This document shows positions 10,372 through 21,286 of a stretch of 64,000 nt of DNA, one piece after another. The position numbers and the translations under genes were made by a program. The first letter of the stretch is position 1. Every line of letters starts with the position of its first letter. The notes below the pieces were generated by a model. That model saw only the letters and a list, made by a program, of their open reading frames with translations. It had not been told where the DNA came from and searched no databases. The stretch is from positions 20,946,177-21,010,176 of the forward strand of contig CM026422.1 in the NCBI GenBank assembly GCA_014871385.1. Reading direction: 5' to 3'. The DNA comes from Ceratodon purpureus (Eukaryota > Streptophyta > Bryopsida > Pseudoditrichales > Ditrichaceae).

Positions 10372-11580
10372 GGGCATGGGGGGGGGGTGTTACCTAGCAT
10401 GAAGAAGAGAAGCAGAAGCGAGAAAATGGAGGATATAACCCCAAAAACTGAAAAGAATTAAAAATTAAAAAAAATTAAAAAAAATTAAAAAAAAAAAATT
10501 CAGTGGACAGAGGAGGTACTGTCCCGGTGAGGAATGAATAGTGGGGGGGGGGAGGGTATGTGGGAACTGGCATGAAAAATAAGAACAGAAGAGAGGAAAT
10601 GGAAGGTAAATCACCCTAAACCAAAAAAAAAACGTAAGAAACCCCCAAAAAAAAAAAAAAAAAGGAATGAAGACGAAGGAGATATGAAAGATTTGATGAA
10701 GGCTCCTTCAGTTCGGAAGAAACGAGAAATTAAATAAGACCGTCTTAAAGATAGATCAGGAATTAAACCGAAAAAGGAAAATCAACAGAAAAAAGAAAAA
10801 CAGTGACTGGACAGAGAAGGTGCTGTCCATGAGAGGACAGCAGTAAGCGTATGAGATGTTGAGAAATAACACTAAGAATCGCAGAGAAGAAACAGAGGAC
10901 AAAAGCAATAACATTCAAAACATGAAAGGATCCGAAGATTAGCAAACAAAGGACGCAGGTCCCGTCTGTGCAGGGGAAATGAACCGCAGAAAGAATAAAT
11001 TATTAACTCCAAACGGAAATCAAAGGACGAAAATGTTTGGCATTGAAGAAAATTCTGGACAGAGAACCCTACTGTCCGGAAGAGGAAAAGAGAAAACACA
11101 GCTTACAGCGAATTGCACCCCAGACAGTAAGGTCGGGACAGAACAGAGAAACATGAGGAGCAAGAGTTACGAAAAACAAACAAAAACAAACGAAGAGGAG
11201 AAAAGAGTGCTGTCCGGAAGAGCAGAATGGGACCCCGAACCCTAAACGAACGTAGGAGAAAAAGTGAACAGCCTTTTGAAAATCAGAATATAATGAAAAC
11301 GAAGGAAATGATTCAAACAGAATTAGAAAACCGAAGATGAGGAGCTGACCAGCCATCAAGAGAACAAGCCCTAAAATGAAACATTAAGACAGGCGATGGA
11401 CAAAGTATTCGACAGGGAATGTACAGAGAAAAATCAAAACAAAATGAACTTGAAGACCGCAATAGAGTAATGAAACTCCCACGTACCAATAGAGCTCAAA
11501 GATATAGCAACAGAGGACTGAAACCAGCATCGACAATGGGGTCTAGAACTCACCATATCTTTCAGCTTCTTCTTCGTCAT
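6656..11580 (-). CDS. Uncharacterised C2H2 zinc-finger protein, 4 exons
   Basis: Proposed exons are 11580-11554, 9593-9441, 9316-7703 and 7597-6656. All junctions are GT-AG and all introns are phase 0, giving 911 residues. The first exon encodes only nine residues (MTKKKLKDM). Near residues 126-148 there is one finger, C-x2-C-x12-H-x5-C, starting FVCKYCDQEF. Residues ~180-510 are a Gly/Arg/Lys/Ser-rich, highly charged and probably disordered region encoded by very GC-rich DNA. The last exon (residues 599-911) looks globular and helical, with several Trp and Cys residues, and resembles no family I recognise. The finger and basic linker suggest a nuclear DNA-binding protein; this is inference. 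The long plus-strand ORF opposite exon 3 is a composition shadow. An in-frame TAG ends the frame, but 101 further open codons follow (6655-6353). A transposon-encoded protein is an alternative reading. Confidence 0.6.
9700..11250. repeat. Intronic repeat block with recurring GGACAG...CTGTCC hairpins
   Basis: The first intron of the C2H2 gene (9594-11553) is A-rich on the plus strand and built of diverged units. Each carries tggacagagaaggtactgtcc or a variant, often followed by gagaggaatga and poly-A. Copies lie at about 9837, 10299, 10502, 10807 and 11053, with partial ones at 9769, 11138 and 11210. GGACAG and CTGTCC can pair across an 8-10 base loop. Spacing is irregular (about 200-460 bases). 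Confidence 0.75.
10340..10370 (+). repeat. 31-base G homopolymer
   Basis: An uninterrupted run of G followed by agggcat and another G run (10378-10387). It lies inside intron 1 of the C2H2 gene. It could form a G-quadruplex, and its exact length is likely to be unreliable in the assembly. Confidence 0.9.
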
Positions 11581-12871
11581 CTTCAGGAAGCTATAAGATC
11601 CGATTGACTCTCCCAATGTCGCCGGCAATCTTCCCGCCCCGTCGATTAGGCTGAAACCGCAAGTGATCCCGAGCTGAAACCAGAGTTCTTCATCCGGTCT
11701 GCTTCATGTCGCCGCCGTCACTGCACGAAGCTCCGCCATTGCACGTCCAACTAAACCCTCCCTCAAAACTCCGTCCCGCATTGCACTCTCTACACGCCCC
11801 GCCCTGCCCAACCAGCGCCTCCTCTGATGGAGCAACGTGAACCCTACTAGAACCCCTCCCACAAACCTCCATGCTGCAACCCTACAACCGTCGCCTAAAC
11901 ACTATGCAAATCTACCTCGGTGGCGCCATATGCTAAGCACACCATCAACCCTAAACCTGTCAATACACAACCTGTCCAAAGCTCAACTCTCCGACATTGC
12001 AAAACTTCCAGGACGCAACGCAGACAGGAAACCGGCGTCGCGAGGGAGAGAGACGACCCATGGATGAGGGTCGACGGGGGATGAGAAGGAGGGACGGAGG
12101 GATGAGGGTCTCGGCGGGCGGGCGGGGCCAGCCCGGGCACGGGGCGCTCATCGGGCACGAGGGCGACGGGAGCACGGGGTCGGGGACCCGGGGTCGGGCG
12201 ACGGGGAGGGTCGGGCGTGGCTCCCCCCATCGGGCGCTGCCCCTGCCCGCGCGGGGGGCGGCTGCACCGCTTGATGGGGGGAAATAGAGAGACCCGCTCG
12301 GAGTCGGCGCGGTCGGGCGTCGGGGCTCCGCGGTGATAGAGACGCCGAAAGACGCCAACTCCCGCCAGCACCCGCAGACGCGGCCGCGCGTCTATCTGGA
12401 CGCTGGCAACCTCGACCGACGCAGAAAACAGGCTTGAAATTGTTGTTAAATTGTTGGTTTGGTCGTGTCAGATTGGTCGATCTGCATCGGTGGGAGCGCG
12501 TGAGTGCTCGATCTGCGAAGATCTTCGATGCTCGAGTGTCGACCGAGTTCCGAGACACGGTCACCGTAACTTCACAGTATCGTGCCACTTGCCTCCCTCG
12601 CTGCGACCTCTGTGCTGTCGGTGGTACAGCCCAAAGGAGCCAGTTTTGAGTGCATCTTTTTGCATCAAAAACCTGGCTTTGTTTGTGGGTGATCATTGCT
12701 ATCGAGGTTCTGGTTTTGGAGCTTTGAACTGGGGTCTAGTGAGGTGGATTGCGTTGTTGAGTAGTGGGTGGTGAGTGAGTGGGAACTCAACTTGCAGTTG
12801 TGGTTTTAGTTTTTACGGTTGTTGTTGTTGTTGTTGTTGTGGTGGTTGTTCTAGGGGAGGGAGTTGGAAGG
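11581..12871. promoter_or_regulatory. Shared upstream region of two divergent genes
   Basis: This interval separates the proposed start of the minus-strand C2H2 gene from the plus-strand CHI-like gene, so it should hold both promoters. About 12050-12420 is very GC-rich, with repeated cgggg/gggcg words. 12815-12843 is a GTT microsatellite just upstream of the CHI-like start codon. The ORFs here (up to 182 codons, minus) follow the GC bias and show no domain. No clear TATA box was identified. Confidence 0.4.
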
Positions 12872-14880
12872 ATGTCAGAAACTATGCCAGGTGAGTTTAA
12901 CTTGCTCGTTGTGTTTCATTGATGGAAGCGTGGGGGGGAGTTTTTTAGAGTGTGTGTGTGTGTTTTTGAGGGATCGGGGTATGGTGTTGTGAATAATGGT
13001 CGGTTGGTCTGTGGAGGGAGAAGCGTACCCTAAAATTGTCCTTTACTTTTTTCTCAAAAATCGGTAGTTGGTTTTGTCCGAGTGGGACGTGTGTTTATAC
13101 TGATTCTAATTGGGCAGATATGAGCTGATAGGAGGTGTGTTCGATGCAGCTTGCTCTCTCTGACATTCTGTTTCTTTGGCTTGTGCAGAGTCGTTTGTGG
13201 AGTCAGTAACTGGTGTCAAGTTTCCAGCATCTCTTACCTCTCCTGGCAGCTCCACACAACTCGCTTTTGCTGGCGCAGGTATGAATGCGTCTTACACTGT
13301 CAACTTCAAATGTAACATTTAAATAAATTGATCATACTATTTCAACGTTTTTTAAAGTGCCTTGATTTTAGAAATTAAGAAGATATAACCAGTAGTTGAA
13401 GGCTCGTCTCAATGGAAGCTTTTTGTTTGTTAAGTAGTGACAGGAAAACAAGGTTGCTGAGATATAAGTGGTTTTATTCTGCCCTTATGCAGGTGTACGT
13501 GAGAAGAAGGTAGCGTTTATAAATGTGAAAGTGTACGCTGTTGCATTGTACGTGGAATCAGGAGTGAAGGCTGTATTGGCAGCTTGGCGAGGACAGTCCG
13601 TGTCAAGTCTTTCAAACAATAGCGCTTTCTTCAATTCTGCGTTGAGTGGTAAGCGAGTTCATTTGAAGTAACATGTTTCACAATTATCATAATTATATGT
13701 GGAACAAAACCCTTTTCAACTTTGTTCGATAGTTAGGATGTAATGAGACGCACTTCCATTCTATACCGCAGCTACTAGATGACGTTTTGAGAATAATTTG
13801 AGAAAGAAACCAAAATAATGTTTTAGATTTTCTTGACTGAAGCTCAAGAATTTGTCAGTAGAAAGTGGTCCTAGGATATGTACTAGAAGTGTTGGCTCAT
13901 CGTCATGCTATCTTTTGTCTTCCAGTTTGAGAGAGATGGAATGCTATTTTGAAGTTCTTGTCATCATACATATCGCTTTGGCATGTGGTTGGATTTTGCA
14001 GCACCTGTACAGAAAGCGCTGCAGATAGTACTAGTACGAGACATCACAGGTGCCCAGTTCTGGGGTGCTTTGAGTGAATCTCTACAGCCCCGGCTCAAGG
14101 CAGCAAAAGCTGGTGAAGCAGGGGACAAGGCTCTATCTGAATTAGGAAAAGTGTTCCAAACTCGTCCTCTCACCAACGGCATGTCCATCACATTGAACTG
14201 GATTCACCCGTCCACTCTGCAGGTTAGTTTCACACTACCTATGGCCAACATGGTAATATTGGTTTTTAATGCTTATTGTAATAAACCTTGGGTAACTGGA
14301 GGACATACAATTGGGTCCCAAAATCTCATGAGATTTTGTTGATTCAAATACTAGCTTTGGAGCTTGTCTTTGAATTTTACTATAAATGGATTGTGCAAAT
14401 AAGTGGAGATAATTCAAGTATGCAACTTGGGGTATCTCAAGTTTCGATTCATTGATCCCTTGTGATTTCCAGTTTCGAATTATTGAACTAGCTGATGATT
14501 TGTAGCAAAAACGTTCTGATCTCTGAGTCAATTGGAATCATATCTCTTGCAACTATTTGTCAGACAATTTGAAGTCTTCAGTGTGCTGTTGCTCTATTTT
14601 AGCGAGCTTGAATTTGGAAAAAATTGCTGAATATTATAAAGCCTTCTGGATTGCCTGAATCGGTTTGATCATTAAATAGGTTCCAGTAGTAATATTAATA
14701 AGAGAGAATGGCTGTTTGCAGGTCGCTGTGGCACCTTCTCCCTCTGGTAAGGCAACAGTTGAAGCTTCAATTGACAACAAGGCTTTAGTGTCTTCAATAT
14801 TTGATATATATGTTGGAGATCAACCCATTTCACCAGGTGCCAAGTTTCAATTTGCTTCTGGCCTTGCGCGCTTTATGTAA
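12872..14880 (+). CDS. CHIL: Chalcone isomerase-like protein (non-catalytic CHI fold)
   Basis: Exons 12872-12890, 13189-13278, 13493-13648, 14002-14222 and 14722-14880 join in frame with GT-AG introns to give 214 residues, normal for the family. CHI-fold landmarks are FPASLTSPGS (18-27), LAFAGAGVREKK (31-42), the SAPVQK stretch (88-93), DITGAQF (102-108) and VGDQPISPGAK near the C-terminus. The substrate-clamp Arg is kept (R39), but the other catalytic positions of true chalcone isomerase appear changed: Thr48 to Tyr51, Tyr106 to Phe108, Asn113 to Ser115. This points to a CHIL (type IV) protein, which is known to bind chalcone synthase and improve flavonoid production without isomerising. Residues 88-108 look closest to type IV. 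The fatty-acid-binding type III is the alternative, but no transit peptide is visible. The ATG (aaggATGtca) is the first in frame, in a 19-nt first coding exon. Confidence 0.85.
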
Positions 14881-15529
14881 AATTGCAAACGTTAAAATCA
14901 GAATCTCCGGGAATAATACTAGTGCCAACAGATGGAAATCTCTCAACACTCAGATAGATGGAGCTTAAACTGTTACCCACTCAAGAGTGCTCCCTGTACA
15001 TGAGATCTTCTGGGTTCTACTCGTATATAAAGCAAATAGTATTTTTAACCATAGAATTCCACATTTAGAAGTTCTGTTAAAGAGATGCAAATGGGAATAT
15101 ATTTCTTATTCCTTGTTTGATTCTAGAGAGTTTAGAAGTATGTGACCAAATATTACAGTGCAAACTAGTTGAATGGATGTTATAATTGAAATGAATCACC
15201 ATTTATATTAAATTATCAATTATTATTTGCAAATAGAATTGTTACATGTCTATTGAAAGACTATGTCTACATAATTAGTCACATATTCCAAATCTAAAAT
15301 ATCAAAAATTATGTGAATGATGAGGCCAAAAAATATTTATATTTATATTCAATATATGATTTTTGATATGTAATTATTGATATTAAATACATTCTACTTT
15401 TAGTGGGTATTTAAATAACCATGATATTTTATATATTATGTAAGTATATAATTTATATCAAAAAAAATTATATATTCAATTTATGTGTTCTACAAGGCAT
15501 GGTGAAACGTGACATTCAGTGCAATGGTC
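14881..15529. other. No gene seen; AT-rich downstream region
   Basis: The 3' flank of the CHI-like gene, becoming strongly AT-rich from about 15040 to 15480. I see no repeat structure or coding signal. Confidence 0.5.
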
Positions 15530-15540
15530 GGGGGACACGC

Positions 15541-16010
15541 TAAGAATGGTGATGGTGATGAGGCTTTTGGAGTGTTTCATTTATTCCAATTAGAGGGCAA
15601 GAATCTTACTTGAGCATCTTGGAAGCTTGTTGCTGCGTGCATCCCTGAAGTCATGTGATTGAGAGTGCTTCAATGTCAAGTTTTTGACGGTATGACTAGA
15701 CGAGATGTTCTCACATGGAGTGCAAGAATTGGTGGAAACGCTCGAGAAGCCCTGAATCTCTTTGAGCGGATGTTGGAGGAAAGGGTCAGGCCAGATTCAG
15801 TCACATGATTTGTTGCTGTAACAGAAGGTCATCGATTCATCACTTCCTTACTTCGAGATCATGGGATTGTCCCAACTTGGGTTCATGAGCTGTTATTAGC
15901 TGATAAGCTTGATCCCGATTGCACTGTGAATACGTCAAGGTGTTGGCAGATGTTTTTATTGAAGGCTGGAACCTGCTATGGAAGAGAATCCTTTGGTTAA
16001 CCAAGTCTTC
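15541..16010 (+). pseudogene. Decayed PLS-type pentatricopeptide repeat (PPR) gene
   Basis: Fragments in shifting frames match PPR repeats. NGDGDEAFGVFHLFQLEGKN (~15545-15606) is followed after a frameshift by YLSILEACCCVH. Then comes RRDVLTWSARIGGNAREALN (~15692-15752), continuing to LFERMLEERVRPDSVT with an in-frame TGA where TF is expected. Next is DHGIVPTW, like the E-domain region of plant organellar RNA-editing PPR proteins. There are several stops and frameshifts, no start, and only two or three repeats. Functional relatives bind organellar RNA; this copy cannot make a protein. It lies just upstream of the U2 gene. Confidence 0.75.
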
Positions 16011-16249
16011 TCTTCTGGAATGACTTCTTTAGGAGTCGTTCATGATTTTATGTAAAGTAGAGAATTCGGGTGATTGCTAGATAGCTTTGTTGAATGACAT
16101 GGGTGTCTCCATAGCCTGTCCAGGCATCTTTGTCCCACTAAAACTGTGCAGTGTGGCGTGAGAAGACATTTGTGAATAATGCTGACTTGTGGTCGAGGAT
16201 GGAGCTTGTGCTGTGCTTATTGTTTTAGAAGAGCTGTGGGGTGATGAAT

Positions 16250-16260
16250 GTCCCACACGG
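16250..16260 (+). promoter_or_regulatory. Plant snRNA upstream sequence element (USE)-like site
   Basis: gtcccacacgg resembles the plant snRNA USE consensus RTCCCACATCG. It lies 70 bases before the U2 start, the usual spacing. The expected TATA box near -30 is not obvious (gtggaattcaag occurs there). Confidence 0.55.
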
Positions 16261-16319
16261 CTCGCAGGTGCTAGGCTTGAGTGTGGAATTCAAGAAGGGC
16301 CGGGTGAGGGAGATGAGAT

Positions 16320-16505
16320 ATACCTTTCTTGGCCTTTTGGCTAAGATCAAGTGTAGTATCTGTATCAGTTTAATATATGATTCGAGGCTCACCGAGTCTC
16401 ATAATATTAATATAATTTTTGTTGGGTGCGGGTCCTTGAGGCAGCTTGCTGCTGGGACCCGCACTACCTCCTCAGATGGCGCAGCCCTCTTCCCTACCCC
16501 GAGGG
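16320..16505 (+). ncRNA. U2: U2 small nuclear RNA, divergent copy
   Basis: The 5' portion matches U2 closely: atacctttcttggcctttt, ggctaagatcaagtgtagta, then atcagtttaatat. The branch-point recognition segment GTAGTA is intact. An Sm-like site (aatttttgt) lies at about 16416-16424. A 10-bp stem (gtgcgggtcc / gggacccgcac) fits stem-loop III. Compared with canonical U2, about four bases are missing between gtatctgt and atcag, and the stem IIa 3' strand has a substitution (atatatgat rather than atatctgat). The 3' boundary is approximate. It may be a functional variant or a recent pseudogene. Confidence 0.85.
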
Positions 16506-18098
16506 ACCCAATCTAATCTTAAACTGGAGATCTCTCATATGTATACTATTTTACGTTTTGATATGAGAAATCTTTAGGTGTGGGCTGTGCACGAATTTTG
16601 GTTATGAATTGTGTCTGCAACGAATATGATGCTCTTATTTGACATGAGTTCAGTTGTGTTCGTGCTACAAGGAATGTTTTCGTTTAACTCTATAATTCCT
16701 TCGACCTGCAGACAAAAACAGCCTACCAGAACCCATGTGTACATCCGCAAATTGCAAGTGTCGAAATATAACAGAATCAATGATAAGAATGAAGCACAAC
16801 AGTCCATCGCAAAATCAAGCACCGAGCAAGTAAGGTTCGATTGAGCTTCAGAGACCCATGGCATTGTTTGGATTTTTTCTTTCCGAAGCAGTAAACCCCC
16901 CTCGCCCACCTGGCTCTCTCTAACCTGGTCTGTCACACCAACAATTTACAACCCTAACCCTCTAAAACCCTTTTCGTACATCCGGCCTCTCTCGCTCTCT
17001 TTGATATCTCCCCCACCCCTATCCTGTCACTCAGCCGCATCCACATAGTGGAACAACTATGCTCAAAACAGGACGGACTGAAACCATGACTAAATACAGC
17101 AGCGGTAACTTAATTAAACGGTTTTTCTACCTTATGGGAAATTACACATTTCTTTCACATCACAACCTGCGGTCCAATCCGAGTATCCATCATCACAGCT
17201 CTTGGTGTTCTAAGTAATTCATTCTGTTGACACATCGGTTTAACACAAAGCTACCAAGTGAACGACCAAAGTTGTCAAGGCCTTCGGTGTATTGGATGTC
17301 GACAGACTGGTTGCGACCAAATCTGTTTGCTTCTTTCCAACTCGCACTTAGAGCCTTGGAAAACAACGTGCGGCAGTCGACGTTAATTTACACCTGTTTC
17401 GATGTTCTCCTAAAGGTGAAATATTCTTTGAAATTGGAAGCCATACTTACGGGTTAAGTTGTCGGCGGATACGTAGCCAAAAGCAGGAGATCAAATTAAA
17501 AACAATGGAGCACTATGTAAATAAAATAGTGCGGCCTCTAGATATTCGTATTTCAACCAGCTCAGCTTGTAGGTTGCATGAGCTAATACAATGCGCGCTT
17601 CATGTGATTAACACACAGATCACATAGCTTGCGAGTTCTTGCACTATGTCAAATCTCAATTGTGCAACTCAACCGGTATGACGCTAGCTCTTGATATGAC
17701 ATCGAGCAAATTCTTCGAATAGAGTCTGATAAACGAAAAAATAAAGGTCCATTGTTTGATCAGGATGAACTATATGTCTTTTAAGAGCACCCAACTCTGG
17801 GTGGGTTTCTGAAACTACTTGTGACTTGCGGCAGAATATAAGCTGGTGGCTACTGCGTCACAATGATACTGGCCGTAATCTCAAGAATTGCCTCTAAATC
17901 ACTACATGTGTAAACATATCACAGAACTATATATGCCAATTTGGTGGAGACACAAGCCAAAATGGGTTGACTCACTGACTGCTGATCAGTGAGTGTTCCC
18001 CGTCTCCAATTCCATGCAAGAAAGTTATCATGTCTCCTGCATCCTTGCACCCTATCTCTATTCTAAATCACAGTGAATCACAGACAATGGCTTCCCGT
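16506..18098. other. No gene seen
   Basis: Mixed-composition spacer between the U2 gene and the 18-kb ORF. Short ORFs here have no recognisable domains. No clear snRNA 3' box was found. Confidence 0.4.
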
Positions 18099-18225
18099 TT
18101 ACTGCTTCACCACAGAATCAGTAGATGCAGGCTCCTGATCCGCAGCCGACTGCTCACCAATGTGATCTGGAACATTTAAGCCCTCATCACTCCCACCTCG
18201 TACAGCTTTGTCCCCAGCACCGGCA

Positions 18226-18771
18226 TCATTGATCACGATCCGCAACCGTCGGCCAGTTGGAAAGATAGTGCCCGTATTCATCCGTGTCAATAGAATTTTC
18301 CTCCCCACCAGGATCAAGTTGTACACGCCAATTCACGTCGAAAGATTCGAACACCTCCCTTCCCAATACCAGCCTGTCCTGTCCACCGATTCGCATCTGC
18401 CTCGTCGAGTGCTCCCGGACACAAAATCCCAAGACGTATTCTACATCGAACCCCATCAACCTCGAACAGACTGCATAGTGCATAGCTTGCATAAGAAATT
18501 CCCGCCTACGTATCCAAGGATGTGAATGCAATAAGCCGTCAGTTCTGAGCAATTGATTTGTCCTTCGCTTGTACCGTACAAGTGCATGGCGGAGTGCGAA
18601 GTAATTTTCCCGATCAGTCGTGGGATTTTCCGAAGAGAACCATTCAGTCACTGGCGGAAAGGTGAACTCTAACGAGACCAGATAATCATTGAAATCCCAT
18701 TGAGGTTGGCTATTCTCTGCGCCTTGCGGCGGAGTTCCTTCGAAATATATAATTCCAGACTCGGCGCTCAT
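18226..18771 (-). CDS. Unrecognised 181-residue protein, possible single-exon gene
   Basis: One uninterrupted frame begins MSAESGIIYFEG and ends WPTVADRDQ. It has even amino-acid usage, many aromatic and charged residues, and no low complexity, which makes it more convincing than other ORFs nearby. No signal peptide, membrane segment or known motif is visible. A second open frame continues downstream on the same strand (18326-18099, ending TDSVVKQ), overlapping its end. A frameshift or short intron could join the two into a longer protein of about 220 residues. Function unknown; it could be lineage-specific. Confidence 0.4.
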   Translation of the reverse strand: MSAESGIIYFEGTPPQGAENSQPQWDFNDYLVSLEFTFPPVTEWFSSENPTTDRENYFALRHALVRYKRRTNQLLRTDGLLHSHPWIRRREFLMQAMHYAVCSRLMGFDVEYVLGFCVREHSTRQMRIGGQDRLVLGREVFESFDVNWRVQLDPGGEENSIDTDEYGHYLSNWPTVADRDQ

Positions 18772-20081
18772 TGTCGAGTACTTTTCAAATTACTAACTGC
18801 ACGAAGAGTATTCCTGAAGTGCACAAATGAGAAATTACGCATTAGAATCAACACCATAAGATGGAGAGAATTAATCGGCGATAGAACGTCATCAATTAAC
18901 TGGTGAAAGGGATGCTGGCCTATATCTTCACCTGCTTCCACCTGCTTCCAGGCAGGCTTGCGAAAAGAATTGAACTATCAGAAGCTACCAGCAACAAATC
19001 CGAATTCAAAGCAACAATGCAAGCAGGCGCTCACAGAAACTAAGATTCAACCGGCAGACACTCTGGCAACAATGAATCAATTGGATGCTAGCTCTGAAAA
19101 ATGGGATAACCGTATGAATAAGACGGGTCTACAACGATTCGACGACAATTCTGATGCTAGCTCGCGACAACGATTCGATCAACCGGGTGCTTCCAGAGCA
19201 CATACGGTGTGATACTATGTACTACCGCAAGCACTTCATGAACACAAACAAGCTAGTCTCACATCAAATGCGCATTGATTCACGAATGAGTGCCTGAATC
19301 ACCAAGCACTGCTAATCTTTGACAACACCAATCTCCTACCAGCACAATGATCTCGAGCTTGAACAGTTACTACTAGAGGGAGGATGTCGATCACTGTGAC
19401 AGCGTCGAATATCCTGATCTTGACCGCAACTCCTACAGACATAACCGTTGCCGGGCTTCTGCATCGGGAAGGGGGTTTGACGAGAATCCTAATTCATGAG
19501 ATCGATCTTTCACATTTGCAACTCATGAGGAGTTGAGTGAGTTCTTACTGGCTTGAAAATCCTGCGTGACAATGATCAAGTCCGAATGAGCCCAAGGTTT
19601 AAGCCTTGATCAAGTGGGTATCTAACTAGCTCTAAGTGTTTACATCACTTGAGAGGGTGGATCTGTAACGACTCGGTGACTCCATTTCTGATTCTTGGGA
19701 TGGATTTGGTGATTGCATTGCTGCAAGTGAATTCTTGAAAAGTCCGTCTCTGGAAATCACAACATATTACAGCAAAGCAGGCTCAAATGTTTTGCAGCTA
19801 TTGCACTGGAGCTCTTATTATTATCAAGTGGCGAAGGAATTTTATCATGGCTGTGAGTCAGCAGCTTTCCCAGGACCAATTTTTGAACACTACCAGCCGT
19901 TGGATATGGCTCTATTTCAGTTTCTTTATTTATATTTTTCATGGAAAACATGAAAAATTACTGTACTTGTACACAATGACAGTAATAATATATTTATTTT
20001 TTGAACTAAAATCCATTAAAAAAATTATTTAAACTAATGGTACTTGTGAAAGAATTCTATAGAATAAATATGTACTAGGAG
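18772..20081. other. No gene seen
   Basis: Spacer of mixed composition; short ORFs only, no domain or repeat recognised. Confidence 0.4.
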
Positions 20082-20084
20082 TAT

Positions 20085-20206
20085 CACTAGTAGAAATACG
20101 GTCCTTAAAGACTCGTCTGTAATGACTTAAATGGTCCAAAATGACTCATTTTCACTCAATTTAAGTCATTACGGACGAGTCCTTAAGGACCATATTTCTA
20201 CTAGTG
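20085..20206. mobile_element. CACTA-type MITE, 122 bp, TSD TAT
   Basis: Starts cactagtagaaata and ends tatttctactagtg. The arms pair over about 48 bases with a few mismatches. A 3-bp direct duplication TAT (20082-20084 and 20207-20209) and CACTAG termini are the hallmarks of CACTA elements. It is non-coding and non-autonomous. Confidence 0.85.
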
Positions 20207-20209
20207 TAT

Positions 20210-21286
20210 GTTTTATATAATTTATTTCAAATTTTTCTTTAGTTATTCTTGACATATGTTTTCAAGAATGTTTCAAGGTTGTTTTTTATGTACGTTTAGT
20301 AGCATTTATAACCTTCAACATAGTTGGTCATCAAAATGTTATTTTGAGGCATCAACTCAACAAAAATGGTATGATTTAAAGTCCAGCCAGGCTCCCCATA
20401 AGTCAATTTTTAAAGGACAAAGCTCTAATTTTGGCACAATATAGTCAATTATCAAATCTTTCTAACAAGACCATTCATCCTTCAAAATTCTTCATACTTT
20501 AGGAGATATTCGTAGTCCAATTTTGAAAACACTACTCAGGCATACTGAAATCTGCCCAAAACTGGAGTATATGCTCAAAATCTACCCAAAATTAATTAGA
20601 TTGCAGAAACTTCCAAAATTCACCAAAAATTGATATTTTACTTTTTTTCAAGTTTTGTTTTTTGTACATGTAAATAAAATTTGAAGGCATGATCTCATCG
20701 CTCGGATTTTCAATCCAATATTTCTTTGTATGCCTTTTTTAACTATCATAGACCAGCCTTTGTATTTGAATTTCAACTTACCTCCATGTGAAATATCAAG
20801 CATTTCTCTAGGTTTTATAGGTCGTGTGAGGGAAAAAAGTAGATGGACATATTCCTAACCCGTCTAGGAACAAGAATTTGAAGAGCCTCACATCCAATTT
20901 GTTTTTAAAATTGTACTTTCAGGCTCACTAAACACTTGAAACCCATTTTGCAACTAGGGAAAAAAAAAAATTCCAACTTAGAACGCTATGATCTCACAAA
21001 AGGTACATATACATGTACAAGTAAGGTACTAGATCCTACGGTTGTTCCCTCCAAAATACATCAAAACTTTAAAAGTTACACCTTGTATTCAAAGAGTCTA
21101 ATTTTGAGGGATTTTGGCAATTTTGAGACCTTTCAACTTTAGGGGTTAAACAATAACATTTCTTAGTATGAAACATTCGCCAAGTTAAAAAGGTGGCATG
21201 ATTTTTTCTCAAAGAATTGGGAAATTCTCAAAAGTTGATGAGTTGGGTGGTGCATGGTTACAGTCTCCTCTCTTTCCTGGTGTAGA
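20210..21286. other. No gene seen; AT-rich spacer
   Basis: Long-diverged, AT-rich, non-coding sequence. The end near 21138-21149 (ctttaggggttaaa) resembles the right end of the 34-35 kb TTAA-flanked element, so part of it may be an old relative. Confidence 0.35.

Noticed and set aside
12148..12696. 182-codon minus-strand ORF upstream of the CHI-like gene
   Set aside because: GC-driven, overlapped by ORFs in three other frames, with no domain and no splice support.
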